Assembly: GCA_964429485.1 (NCBI GenBank)
Contig: CAYSBW010000052.1
Coordinates: forward strand, 1 to 14,898
Length of the DNA: 14,898 nt
Origin: JAPLKB01 sp964429485
GTDB lineage: Bacteria; Desulfobacterota; Syntrophorhabdia; Syntrophorhabdales; Syntrophorhabdaceae
Direction of reading: 5' to 3'
Shown here one piece after another: positions 1 through 6,510 of this stretch. Every line of letters begins with the position of its first letter. Position 1 is the first letter of the stretch. Under the pieces are notes generated by a model, which ran no database searches, had not been told where the DNA came from, and worked only from the letters and a program-made list of their open reading frames with translations. A program made the translations under genes and the position numbers.

Positions 1-1
1 A

Positions 2-130
2 GTGATCGAGAACTTCAAATGGGCGGATTGGGTCGACATGACCAAAACAATTCCAAACCCTCACAAGCGTGCAGACATCAGGCTGAAAAATTATCCTTAT
101 AGAGGAAAACCTGTAGAAGGATTGGAATAA
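2..130 (+). CDS. C-terminal 42 residues of an unidentified protein (5'-partial)
   Basis: An open frame runs from the window edge to a TAA at 128-130, giving a hydrophilic, proline- and lysine-rich tail with the elements NFKWADWVDM and KNYPYRGKPVEGLE. I do not recognise the family. It ends 28 bases before wtpB, so it is probably in the same transcription unit. By position it could be the periplasmic tungstate/molybdate-binding subunit (WtpA) expected upstream of WtpB-WtpC. The visible tail does not let me confirm that, and another protein transcribed with the importer is equally possible. Confidence 0.5.
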   Translation: MIENFKWADWVDMTKTIPNPHKRADIRLKNYPYRGKPVEGLE

Positions 131-158
131 GTAGAGAAAAAAAGGCATCTGAAACATT

Positions 159-944
159 ATGAAACATAATGAACTTTTTTTCTGGGTTACAGTGTCATCC
201 GGTATTTTGGTCATGGTTTTTATCCTGCTTCCTCTTATAGAAATGATGAAGTCTCCTTCACTGCTTATGTTGAAGGAGACAATACAGGACAAAGATGTAA
301 AACAGTCAATATGGCTCAGCATATATACCGCTGGTTTGGCCGGGCTCATATCTTTTGTGTTCGGGACACCCCTTGCATATCTTCTCGCAAGGCGCAGTTT
401 CCGCGGAAAAAGGCTTGTTGAGAGCATAATAGACCTTCCAATTGTTATACCCCATCCGGTTGTCGGAATAGCCATTTTAAGTGTTGCCGGCAAGGATCAC
501 TGGCTGGGGACTATTTTTTCTGAAATCGGATTGCGGGTCATGGGAAGCGTTACAGGGATAATCGTTGTTCTGACCTTTGTAGGCATACCTTTCTACATAA
601 ATACTGTGAAGGACGGGTTTGAGAGCATATCACCACGACTGGAAAATGTATCCAGGAGTCTTGGAGCCTCAATGACAAATACTTTTTTTCGTGTAACTTT
701 TCCGCTTGCATGGCGGAGCATGGTAATAGGAATTATTATGTGTTCGGCCAGAGCTATAAGTGAATTCGGTGCAGTTGTGGTAATCGCTTATCATCCTATG
801 ATAGCGCCTGTTATGATATATGAACGTTTTGAAGCCTATGGTCTCAAATATTCCCAACCGGTTGCTGTATGGCTTGTTTGTATATGTCTTATCCTTTTCC
901 TGATATTGAGAATTCTTACTATGCGTACAAGGAAGGAATGTTGA
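159..944 (+). CDS. wtpB: Tungstate/molybdate ABC transporter permease WtpB
   Basis: Inner-membrane permease (261 aa) of a tungstate/molybdate importer. Tungstate or molybdate would feed pterin cofactors of formate dehydrogenases, aldehyde oxidoreductases and similar enzymes. Seen in the sequence: an N-terminal membrane segment (about residues 8-28), several further hydrophobic segments, the segment DLPIVIPHPVVGIAIL near residue 93, and the cytoplasmic EAA loop (SRSLGASMTNTFF...) that docks on the ATPase. Near the C-terminus ISEFGAVVVIAYHPMIAP and YERFEAYGLKYSQPVAV closely resemble WtpB/ModB-type permeases. Length is usual for the family. The start at 159 is the first ATG in frame; the purine-rich stretch upstream (GAGAAAAAAAGG) is a weak ribosome site. 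The stop overlaps the start of wtpC. ModB of a molybdate-preferring system is the main alternative. Confidence 0.88.
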   Translation: MKHNELFFWVTVSSGILVMVFILLPLIEMMKSPSLLMLKETIQDKDVKQSIWLSIYTAGLAGLISFVFGTPLAYLLARRSFRGKRLVESIIDLPIVIPHPVVGIAILSVAGKDHWLGTIFSEIGLRVMGSVTGIIVVLTFVGIPFYINTVKDGFESISPRLENVSRSLGASMTNTFFRVTFPLAWRSMVIGIIMCSARAISEFGAVVVIAYHPMIAPVMIYERFEAYGLKYSQPVAVWLVCICLILFLILRILTMRTRKEC

Positions 945-1981
945 TTTCAATTAAAGATCTTAATATAGAACTTGGGAATTTTGCGCTCAGGAATATAAAT
1001 CTTGATGTGGGGTTTAATGAATTTTTTGTTCTTATGGGGCCAACGGGAGCAGGAAAGACAGTTCTTCTTGAAGCTATAGCAGGACTTGTTCCTGTAAAAA
1101 GTGGAAAAATAATTATAAACGGAAAAAATATTACCGACCTCCCGCCGGAAAAACGTTTTGTAGGTATTGTGTACCAGGACTATACTCTTTTTCCTCATCT
1201 TACAGTCGAAAAAAATATTACATATGGCTGTAGATATCACGGGATTTCTGATAGAATTGCTGCAGAAAATCTGAAACATCTTATTGAAATTCTGGATCTT
1301 TCAAGAATAAAGGATCGTCTGCCAGTCAATTTGAGCGGGGGAGAACTCCAGAGAACTGCTCTGGCAAGGGCATTGATGGTGAACCCCGGGGTGCTCCTCC
1401 TTGATGAACCACTCTCTTCGCTGGATCCTAATTTTCGTGAAGGAATCAGGAATGCCCTGAAGATGCTCCATTCTTCCACTGAAACCACCTTTATGATGGT
1501 AACGCATGATTTTGCCGAGGCGCTGTCCCTGGCTAAACGCGCAGCTGTAATGAGCCATGGTAAAATAGAACAGGTTGGACATATAGATGAGATATTCCGA
1601 AGACCTGATTCGAAATTTGTGGCTGATTTTGTTGGCATGAAAAATCTTTTTCCTGCAAAATTTGCTGATACGAAAGCTTTTATAAACTCTCTCGAGATAG
1701 ATTTGGGGAAGAGGCCTCAAAATGGCAACGGCTACATTGCATTGAGACCGGAAGATATTTCAATAAGCCGTACAGCGCCTGCATCAACCAGTATAAGGAA
1801 TTGTTACAAAGGAATTGTAACGGATATTTTAGACCAGGGTTTCTGCTACGAAGTGCACGCATCAGTGAATGATGTTATATTCAAGTCATTGATAACAAAA
1901 CGTTCCTTATTTGATTTGGCCATAGAAGAAGGCAATGAAATTTTTCTTGCCTTCAAAGCTACGGCAGTCCACATGCTGTGA
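938..1981 (+). CDS. wtpC: Tungstate/molybdate ABC transporter ATP-binding protein WtpC
   Basis: Cytoplasmic ATPase (347 aa) that drives the WtpB channel. Residues with this start: Walker A GPTGAGKT at 34-41, Q-loop Q80, signature LSGGELQR from 132, Walker B ending D156-E157, H-loop H190. Residues from about 270 form a C-terminal TOBE/MOP-type regulatory or oxyanion-binding region (ALRPEDISI near its start), as in ModC/WtpC. The start is placed at 938 because ATG there follows an AAGGAAGG ribosome site and overlaps the wtpB stop (ATGTTGA), the usual coupled arrangement. An in-frame ATG at 869 would add 23 residues that lie inside wtpB and look unlike an ABC N-terminus. The gene is followed by the end of a convergent gene, so it ends the operon. 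Confidence 0.9.
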   Translation: MLISIKDLNIELGNFALRNINLDVGFNEFFVLMGPTGAGKTVLLEAIAGLVPVKSGKIIINGKNITDLPPEKRFVGIVYQDYTLFPHLTVEKNITYGCRYHGISDRIAAENLKHLIEILDLSRIKDRLPVNLSGGELQRTALARALMVNPGVLLLDEPLSSLDPNFREGIRNALKMLHSSTETTFMMVTHDFAEALSLAKRAAVMSHGKIEQVGHIDEIFRRPDSKFVADFVGMKNLFPAKFADTKAFINSLEIDLGKRPQNGNGYIALRPEDISISRTAPASTSIRNCYKGIVTDILDQGFCYEVHASVNDVIFKSLITKRSLFDLAIEEGNEIFLAFKATAVHML

Positions 1982-1988
1982 GAATTAC

Positions 1989-2001
1989 AATGATAATCAT
2001 T
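1989..2001. promoter_or_regulatory. Fur-box-like palindrome
   Basis: AATGATAATCATT is a perfect palindrome around one central base and equals the central 13 bases of the 19-bp Fur consensus; the flanks match poorly (about 14 of 19 overall, counted by eye). It lies 8 bases after the wtpC stop, between convergent genes, where no protein-coding promoter is expected. It may be chance in AT-rich DNA. Confidence 0.3.
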
Positions 2002-2020
2002 CCAAAATTTGTTATCAGTA

Positions 2021-2062
2021 AGGTATCAGAGCATCTCTAAGCAGTGGGATAGTCTGATACCT
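2021..2062. repeat. Perfect 10-bp inverted repeat, candidate stem-loop
   Basis: AGGTATCAGA at 2021-2030 and its exact complement TCTGATACCT at 2053-2062 enclose a 22-base loop. It lies between the 3' ends of wtpC and the convergent flavoprotein gene. Neither side has a clean T-run, so it is not a textbook intrinsic terminator. It could be a bidirectional transcription end, a transcript-stabilising hairpin or a protein-binding site. Confidence 0.5.
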
Positions 2063-2111
2063 GAAACTGTATTATTAATGATAAATTCAGAGTTAATTTT
2101 AATTGAAATCG

Positions 2112-3815
2112 TTATTTATCACGGCGGAAAGGCCATGCTTCAATGCCTCCTTCCATTACTTTCACATTCTTCCATCCCCTGGCTTCCAGAAGGCGTGCAG
2201 CTTCATATCCGCGCAAGGATATTTTACAGAAACAGATTATCTCAGTATCTTTGTTTTCCGGGAGCTCGCCAAGGCGTTTTCTTAATGCTCCTATAGGGAT
2301 CAATGTTTCACCTATTCCAAGGCGCACCTGTTCATATTCATCAGGTCCTCTTGTATCGAGGAGGAAGATTTTTTCTTTGTTATCAATCCTGGTCTTTACT
2401 TCTGAAGCTGTTATACCTTTCATTCTACCTTTAAGCTTATTTTCCATAATATGAGCTGTTGCAATGCCATGGTCGATAGCAAGAGAAAATGGTGGTGCAT
2501 AGGGAAGATCAGCATTTATCATGTCCTCGACCTTTAACTGCCCCTTGATGGCAATAGCCCACTGTGCAAGCTGTTTGCTTACATCTCCAGGGCCAACGCA
2601 CTGTGCCCCGAGTATCCTGCCCGTTATTTTATCTACCACCAGTTTTGTAACCAGCGTTTTTCCTTGCATGAAATTAGGTTTGTCAGGACTTGCGTTAATT
2701 ACAGTTTCAATATTTGCATAGCCAAGTTGTTTTGCTGTTTTTTCTGAAAGCCCGGTGGAGCCTGCAGCAAAATCAAAAACCTTGCAGATTCCTGTCTGAA
2801 TAGTGCCCGGAAATTTTACGCAGTTGCCAAGGACCGCATTTTCTCCGACAATACGTCCCTGTAAATTTGCAAGGTCTCCATAGGGGGCAAGCACTTTTTT
2901 GCCTGTTATCAAATTTTGCAATTCTACGCAATCTCCAACCGCGTATACATCAGGGTCTGAAGTTTGCATATATTCGTCAACAAGGATGCCGCCTGTTTCT
3001 CCTATTGCAATGCCGGATTCGCGAGCAAGTCTGGTATTAGGATTGACGCCGATGGCTATTACTGCAAGTTCACAGGGAAGTTCAGTCCCATTCTGGAGTT
3101 TTACCCCTGTCAGCTTTCCGTTTTCGCCTAAAAAGGCTGCGAGACCGTTCTTTTTTATGACATTATTTGCGTTTTTACTTTTGACGTGATTTTCAACAAG
3201 TTTTGCCATTTCCCAGTCAAGAAAGGTGAGCAACTGAGGCAAAAGCTCAATTATTGTAATTTCCATACCTGCCAGTTCAAGGGCTTCACTGGTTTCTATT
3301 CCTATCAACCCTCCTCCGATTATTACAGCTTTTCTGATTTTTTGTTCATCCCTGATTTTTCTGAGATAATCCGCATCTTTCATTGACTGAAGAGTGGTAA
3401 TGCCTTTGAGATCAATGCCCGGTACCTGGGGCATCCTCGGGATTGCTCCTGTTGCAATAACAAGCTTGTCGTAGAGTATTTTTTCAATTTCTCCGGTTCT
3501 CCGGTTGATGCATTTAACAGATCTTTCTGTTCTGTTAATTTCCGTTACCTCTGTCTCTGTTTTTGCAGTAATATCTTTTGCATTGATAAAAAATTTCGGA
3601 TCTCTTGTAACGCCTGCAGGTGTACTGAGCAGCATGTTTCTGTCATCAAAGAAACCTCCTACGTAGTAAGGGTAACCGCAGGATGCCATAGAAAGGTCAG
3701 GATCTTTCTGAATTACTGTTATCTCTGCATTCTGATCCATACGACGTGCTCTTGCAGCAGCTTTCGGACCGGCTGCTGATCCGCCAATAATTACGATTCT
3801 TTTTTGCCGGGTCAT
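2112..3815 (-). CDS. CoA-disulfide-reductase-like flavoprotein with C-terminal rhodanese domain (NAD(P)H persulfide/polysulfide reductase type)
   Basis: A 567-aa FAD- and NAD(P)H-dependent oxidoreductase. Domains in order: FAD-binding GGSAAGPKAA at 11-20; single redox cysteine C46 in SMASCGYPYYVGG, the one-cysteine active site of CoA-disulfide reductases and NADH oxidases; NAD(P)H-binding GGGLIGIE around 167-174; second FAD motif YAVGDC at 291-296; dimerisation domain to about 445; rhodanese domain from about 470, with C530 in the active loop CKISLRG. This CoADR-rhodanese fusion is known from sulfur-metabolising microbes, where members reduce CoA persulfide or polysulfide. Reduction of CoA disulfide or of oxygen is the alternative. 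The start has a good AAGGAGA site. It is divergent from the HcpR-like regulator across a 434-bp gap, so shared control is possible but not shown. Confidence 0.88.
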   Translation of the reverse strand: MTRQKRIVIIGGSAAGPKAAARARRMDQNAEITVIQKDPDLSMASCGYPYYVGGFFDDRNMLLSTPAGVTRDPKFFINAKDITAKTETEVTEINRTERSVKCINRRTGEIEKILYDKLVIATGAIPRMPQVPGIDLKGITTLQSMKDADYLRKIRDEQKIRKAVIIGGGLIGIETSEALELAGMEITIIELLPQLLTFLDWEMAKLVENHVKSKNANNVIKKNGLAAFLGENGKLTGVKLQNGTELPCELAVIAIGVNPNTRLARESGIAIGETGGILVDEYMQTSDPDVYAVGDCVELQNLITGKKVLAPYGDLANLQGRIVGENAVLGNCVKFPGTIQTGICKVFDFAAGSTGLSEKTAKQLGYANIETVINASPDKPNFMQGKTLVTKLVVDKITGRILGAQCVGPGDVSKQLAQWAIAIKGQLKVEDMINADLPYAPPFSLAIDHGIATAHIMENKLKGRMKGITASEVKTRIDNKEKIFLLDTRGPDEYEQVRLGIGETLIPIGALRKRLGELPENKDTEIICFCKISLRGYEAARLLEARGWKNVKVMEGGIEAWPFRRDK

Positions 3816-4249
3816 ATTTTTCTCCTTAATTTTACAATTTTACTATCATAGTTAAGTCTGTTGAATTTTCCTTGCCTTGGAATGTGGAATTATTGGAAGA
3901 CAGTATTTTGCAGGAAAATAGAACACATTAATATAAAACATGAAACACAATAAAAGGCAACCGGGGTTTTTTAAAAGTATTTTTCAATGATACTGGATGT
4001 TTTGTTTCTTTTAAGATAAATTTTCTAAAATATCATGGATTTTTTTCAAAAGAATTTTTGTCTTTCTATTTTCTTTTACAAAGAGAGATGAATTAGTTTA
4101 TCATATAGCATAGCCGATGATATGGTATACAAATAAAAATGTCCGGGATTGTGTTTAACTGAATTGTGATTACTATCAATAGGTCATCCCGAGTATTTTA
4201 TTAAGAGAACACCTGCTGACATGCGACATGTTTCAAAACCATTGGGGAT
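3816..4249. other. 434-bp AT-rich divergent intergenic region
   Basis: There is no credible gene in this stretch. It is AT-rich with T and A tracts (for example around 4040-4075) and must hold the promoters of the flavoprotein gene (leftward) and the regulator gene (rightward). On the left side TATGAT (complement of 3845-3850) is a plausible leftward -10, but no clear -35 accompanies it. A 6-bp inverted repeat (TATCAT 4099-4104, ATGATA 4117-4122) is a weak operator candidate. The length is generous for two promoters, so a small RNA cannot be excluded. Confidence 0.6.
4149..4176 (+). promoter_or_regulatory. Possible promoter of the HcpR-like regulator gene
   Basis: TTGTGT (4149-4154) and TACTAT (4171-4176) are separated by 16 bases and lie about 75 bases before the regulator's start. 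Each hexamer matches the sigma-70 consensus only partly, so this is a tentative reading in an AT-rich region. Confidence 0.25.
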
Positions 4250-4954
4250 ATGATCTTGGATTTATTGCCCGTAACAACAGATATTTTCAGCCAGTCTGAT
4301 TTTTTGCATGGTCTTTCTGAAAAATATCATCAAGATATATTTAATCAAGGTGACAGCATAAAAATTAAAGCAGGCGAAGAATTGTTCTGTCAGGGTGATC
4401 CGGCTGACAGATGCTACTTTGTGTTAAAGGGTCGTCTCAAACTTGCAAAAATTCATGAACAGGGAAAAACAGCCCTTATTCGTTATATCAATGCCGGGGA
4501 ATTGACAGCTGCAATAGCTGTTTTCAAGGGAAGGGATTATCCTGTAACAGCTGAGGCTGTTGATGCTACAGACGTAGTTGGCTGGAACAAAGAGGCCATG
4601 ATAAGCCTTATGCTTGAATATCCACAACTGGCAGTTAATGTACTCCAGGTTGCCATTAATCGTATCGATGATTTACAGGACCGTTATATGGAGCTCTATG
4701 CTGAACAGGTAGAGCAGAGGATTGCACGGGCTCTTCTGAGGATTATGAAGCAGTCAGGTCGCAAGGTTGAAGAGGGGATTCTCATTGACTTCAGGCTCAG
4801 CCGACAGGAACTGGCCGAGTATGCCGGTGCCACTATTTATACGGTAAGCCGTGTTATAAGTGCATGGGAGAAAAAAGGCTGGATTGTGTCAGGAAGGGAA
4901 CGAATTACCATATCCAATCCGCACGCACTGGTTCTATTTGCAGAGAACAGTTAA
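4250..4954 (+). CDS. Crp/Fnr-family transcriptional regulator, HcpR-like
   Basis: A 234-aa regulator with an N-terminal cyclic-nucleotide-binding-type sensor fold (glycine-rich turns AGEELFCQGDPADRCYFVLKG near 41-61 and NAGEL near 81), a long dimerisation helix (about 125-165) and a C-terminal winged helix-turn-helix (RLSRQELAEYAG then TIYTVSRVISAWEKKGW, about 182-211). It lacks the four-cysteine pattern of FNR, so a 4Fe-4S oxygen sensor is unlikely. HcpR proteins, which control hcp in anaerobes and respond to nitrosative stress (some bind haem), are the best match because fprA and hcp follow directly; that name rests on context. The ATG at 4250 has GGGG only 2 bases upstream; TTG at 4256 would be better spaced. 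In the recognition helix tyrosine (Y197) stands where FNR/CRP have the DNA-contacting glutamate. Confidence 0.85.
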   Translation: MILDLLPVTTDIFSQSDFLHGLSEKYHQDIFNQGDSIKIKAGEELFCQGDPADRCYFVLKGRLKLAKIHEQGKTALIRYINAGELTAAIAVFKGRDYPVTAEAVDATDVVGWNKEAMISLMLEYPQLAVNVLQVAINRIDDLQDRYMELYAEQVEQRIARALLRIMKQSGRKVEEGILIDFRLSRQELAEYAGATIYTVSRVISAWEKKGWIVSGRERITISNPHALVLFAENS

Positions 4955-4983
4955 CCTTAACAGTGGCATATTTCTTTTTATCT

Positions 4984-4997
4984 TTGCGCTGGCGCAA
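4984..4997. promoter_or_regulatory. Candidate operator for the Crp/Fnr-type regulator
   Basis: TTGCGCTGGCGCAA is a perfect 14-bp palindrome with the TTG-N8-CAA geometry of Crp/Fnr-family sites (compare TTGAT-N4-ATCAA for FNR). It lies between the regulator gene and the DUF1858-fprA-hcp operon. Its centre (4990.5) is 30.5 bases before the TATAAA at 5021, within one base of the spacing of class II activation. No recognisable -35 element is present, as expected for an activator-dependent promoter. Confidence 0.5.
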
Positions 4998-5020
4998 CGA
5001 TCTTCATCAATTGAATAGTT

Positions 5021-5026
5021 TATAAA
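5021..5026 (+). promoter_or_regulatory. -10 element of the DUF1858-fprA-hcp operon
   Basis: TATAAA matches five of six bases of the -10 consensus. A start about seven bases downstream would fall near 5033, two bases before the ATG at 5035. No Shine-Dalgarno sequence precedes that ATG, so the first gene may be read from a leaderless or nearly leaderless transcript. Confidence 0.4.
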
Positions 5027-5034
5027 ATAGAATA

Positions 5035-5328
5035 ATGAAAATTGATCCTGAAATGACGATATCTGAAGCGCTCAAGAAATATCCGGGGATGATCAAAGTT
5101 TTCATTAAAAGAAAAATGCTTTGCATAGGGTGTCCGGCACAGGCTTACCATACGCTTAAGGATGCTGCAAGGTTTTACAGTTTTACTGAATGCGATTTGA
5201 TGGAAAGCCTGACCGATGCTGTACAGGTTTGTGCAGGCAATGATAAAACCGGAAAGGAGGTAAAAGGTTTAAAAATCAGTGAAAAAATAAAAAAGAAAGG
5301 AGGTAAACATGTTAGCGCAAAAAATTGA
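5035..5328 (+). CDS. Hybrid-cluster-protein-associated redox disulfide domain protein (DUF1858)
   Basis: A 97-aa cytoplasmic protein. Residues 1-70 fit the DUF1858 / prismane-associated domain: a first helix after MTISEALKKYPGM, the redox pair C30-x2-C33 in MLCIGCPA, then a second helix region TLKDAARFYSF. The family is known for being encoded beside hybrid cluster proteins, and the CxxC pair suggests thiol-disulfide or persulfide chemistry, though its reaction is not established. Here fprA and hcp follow directly. The C-terminal 25 residues are lysine-rich and outside the usual domain; this stretch also carries the ribosome site of fprA, and the two genes overlap by 20 bases. No ribosome site precedes the ATG, which lies just after a TATAAA box, so leaderless translation is possible. 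Confidence 0.85.
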   Translation: MKIDPEMTISEALKKYPGMIKVFIKRKMLCIGCPAQAYHTLKDAARFYSFTECDLMESLTDAVQVCAGNDKTGKEVKGLKISEKIKKKGGKHVSAKN

Positions 5329-6487
5329 AGAACGTATTTACAGAATGGGCGCTATTGATTGGGACAGACGGCTTTTTGATTCTCTTGTTCCCCTTCCGGA
5401 TGGCACAACCTATAATTCCTATCTTATTAAGGGGAGTCAGAAAACTGCTTTGGTTGATACTGTTGATCCTCCCATGATTGAAAGCTTAATGACGCAGCTT
5501 GATGAAGTTCCAGAGATAGACTACATAATATCAAATCATGCTGAACAGGATCATTCAGGCTCTATTGCCCTGGTTCTTAAAAGATATCCCCGTGCAAAGA
5601 TTATTGCAACTCCAAAGGCAAAATCCATGCTCATCGACCTTCTGGGTGTAGAGGATGAGTATTTTAAAACAGTTGAGGATGGTGAAACCATATCTCTCGG
5701 GGATATGACATTAAAGTTCATCCATACTCCCTGGGTTCATTGGCCAGAGACAATGGTAACATATCTTGTTGAAAAAAATATACTTTTCAGTTGTGATTTT
5801 TATGGATCTCACATTGCCGCTTCAGACCTTTATGTAACAGATGAAGGGCGTGTATATGAAGCTGCCAAAAGATATTTTGCTGAAATCATGATGCCCTTCA
5901 GGAGTGTTATAGAAAAAAACATTGAAAAGTTAAGTAATTATGAGATCAGGATCATTGCTCCAAGTCACGGACAGATTTATAAAAATCCTTCCTGGATTAT
6001 GGATGCCTACAAAGATTGGGTTTCGAGTCCACCTCGAAACAAGGTTGTTCTGCCACATGTGTCAATGCATTCTACTACAAAACTCATGATCGACCACCTT
6101 GCCTCAGCTCTTGTAAAAAACGGTGTTAGTGTAGAACTTTTTAATCTGACTGTAACTGATATCGGCAAGCTCGCTATGTCGTTGGTTGATGCAGCCACTA
6201 TTGTTCTTGGTACACCTACAGTGCTGGCTGGTCCTCATCCTCTTGCCGCATATGCTGCATTTCTTGCAAATGCGCTGAGACCCAAAGTAAAATTCCTTTC
6301 CATTATCGGATCTTACGGTTGGGGTGGAAAAGCTGTTGAAACGCTTGCAGGAATGATACCCAACCTTAAGGTTGAGATTTTAGATCCTGTTATCTGTAAA
6401 GGATTACCTTCAAAGATTGACCTTAAAGCGTTAGATAATATGGCAGACACGATTGTACAAAAACACAAGGAAAATGGTTTTATTTAA
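5309..6487 (+). CDS. fprA: A-type flavodiiron protein (FprA), NO/O2 reductase
   Basis: A 392-aa cytoplasmic enzyme that reduces NO to N2O and/or O2 to water. The N-terminal metallo-beta-lactamase-like domain (about 1-245) keeps all diiron ligands: H77, E79 and D81 in NHAEQDHSG, H144 in WVHWPETM, D163 in SCDFYGSH and H220 in PSHGQIY. The C-terminal flavodoxin domain (about 245-392) has an FMN-phosphate loop (VSMHSTTKLM), then GTPTVLAGPHPLAAYAAF and IIGSYGWGGKAVE. Length is that of a minimal class A protein, with no fused rubredoxin or flavin reductase, so the electron donor must be encoded elsewhere. An excellent AAAGGAGGT ribosome site lies inside the upstream DUF1858 gene. Hcp follows 23 bases later, giving a compact NO-detoxifying operon. 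NO versus O2 preference cannot be read from the sequence. Confidence 0.93.
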   Translation: MLAQKIEERIYRMGAIDWDRRLFDSLVPLPDGTTYNSYLIKGSQKTALVDTVDPPMIESLMTQLDEVPEIDYIISNHAEQDHSGSIALVLKRYPRAKIIATPKAKSMLIDLLGVEDEYFKTVEDGETISLGDMTLKFIHTPWVHWPETMVTYLVEKNILFSCDFYGSHIAASDLYVTDEGRVYEAAKRYFAEIMMPFRSVIEKNIEKLSNYEIRIIAPSHGQIYKNPSWIMDAYKDWVSSPPRNKVVLPHVSMHSTTKLMIDHLASALVKNGVSVELFNLTVTDIGKLAMSLVDAATIVLGTPTVLAGPHPLAAYAAFLANALRPKVKFLSIIGSYGWGGKAVETLAGMIPNLKVEILDPVICKGLPSKIDLKALDNMADTIVQKHKENGFI

Positions 6488-6510
6488 TTAAAAAAATAGA
6501 GGAGGAAATT

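Noticed and set aside
869..937. Upstream ATG giving WtpC a 23-residue extension
   Set aside because: The extension lies within wtpB in another frame and does not resemble an ABC ATPase N-terminus. ATG at 938 has a proper ribosome site and overlaps the wtpB stop.
2009..2296. A 95-codon plus-strand open frame across the convergent gap
   Set aside because: Most of it is antisense to the rhodanese domain of the flavoprotein gene; there is no ribosome site and no recognisable protein pattern.
4164..4181. TTGTGA-N6-TCAATA read as an autoregulatory site of the HcpR-like regulator
   Set aside because: Only the left half is good. The TTG and CAA elements are 10 rather than 8 bases apart, unlike the perfect palindrome at 4984-4997, so it is not a convincing second copy of the same site.
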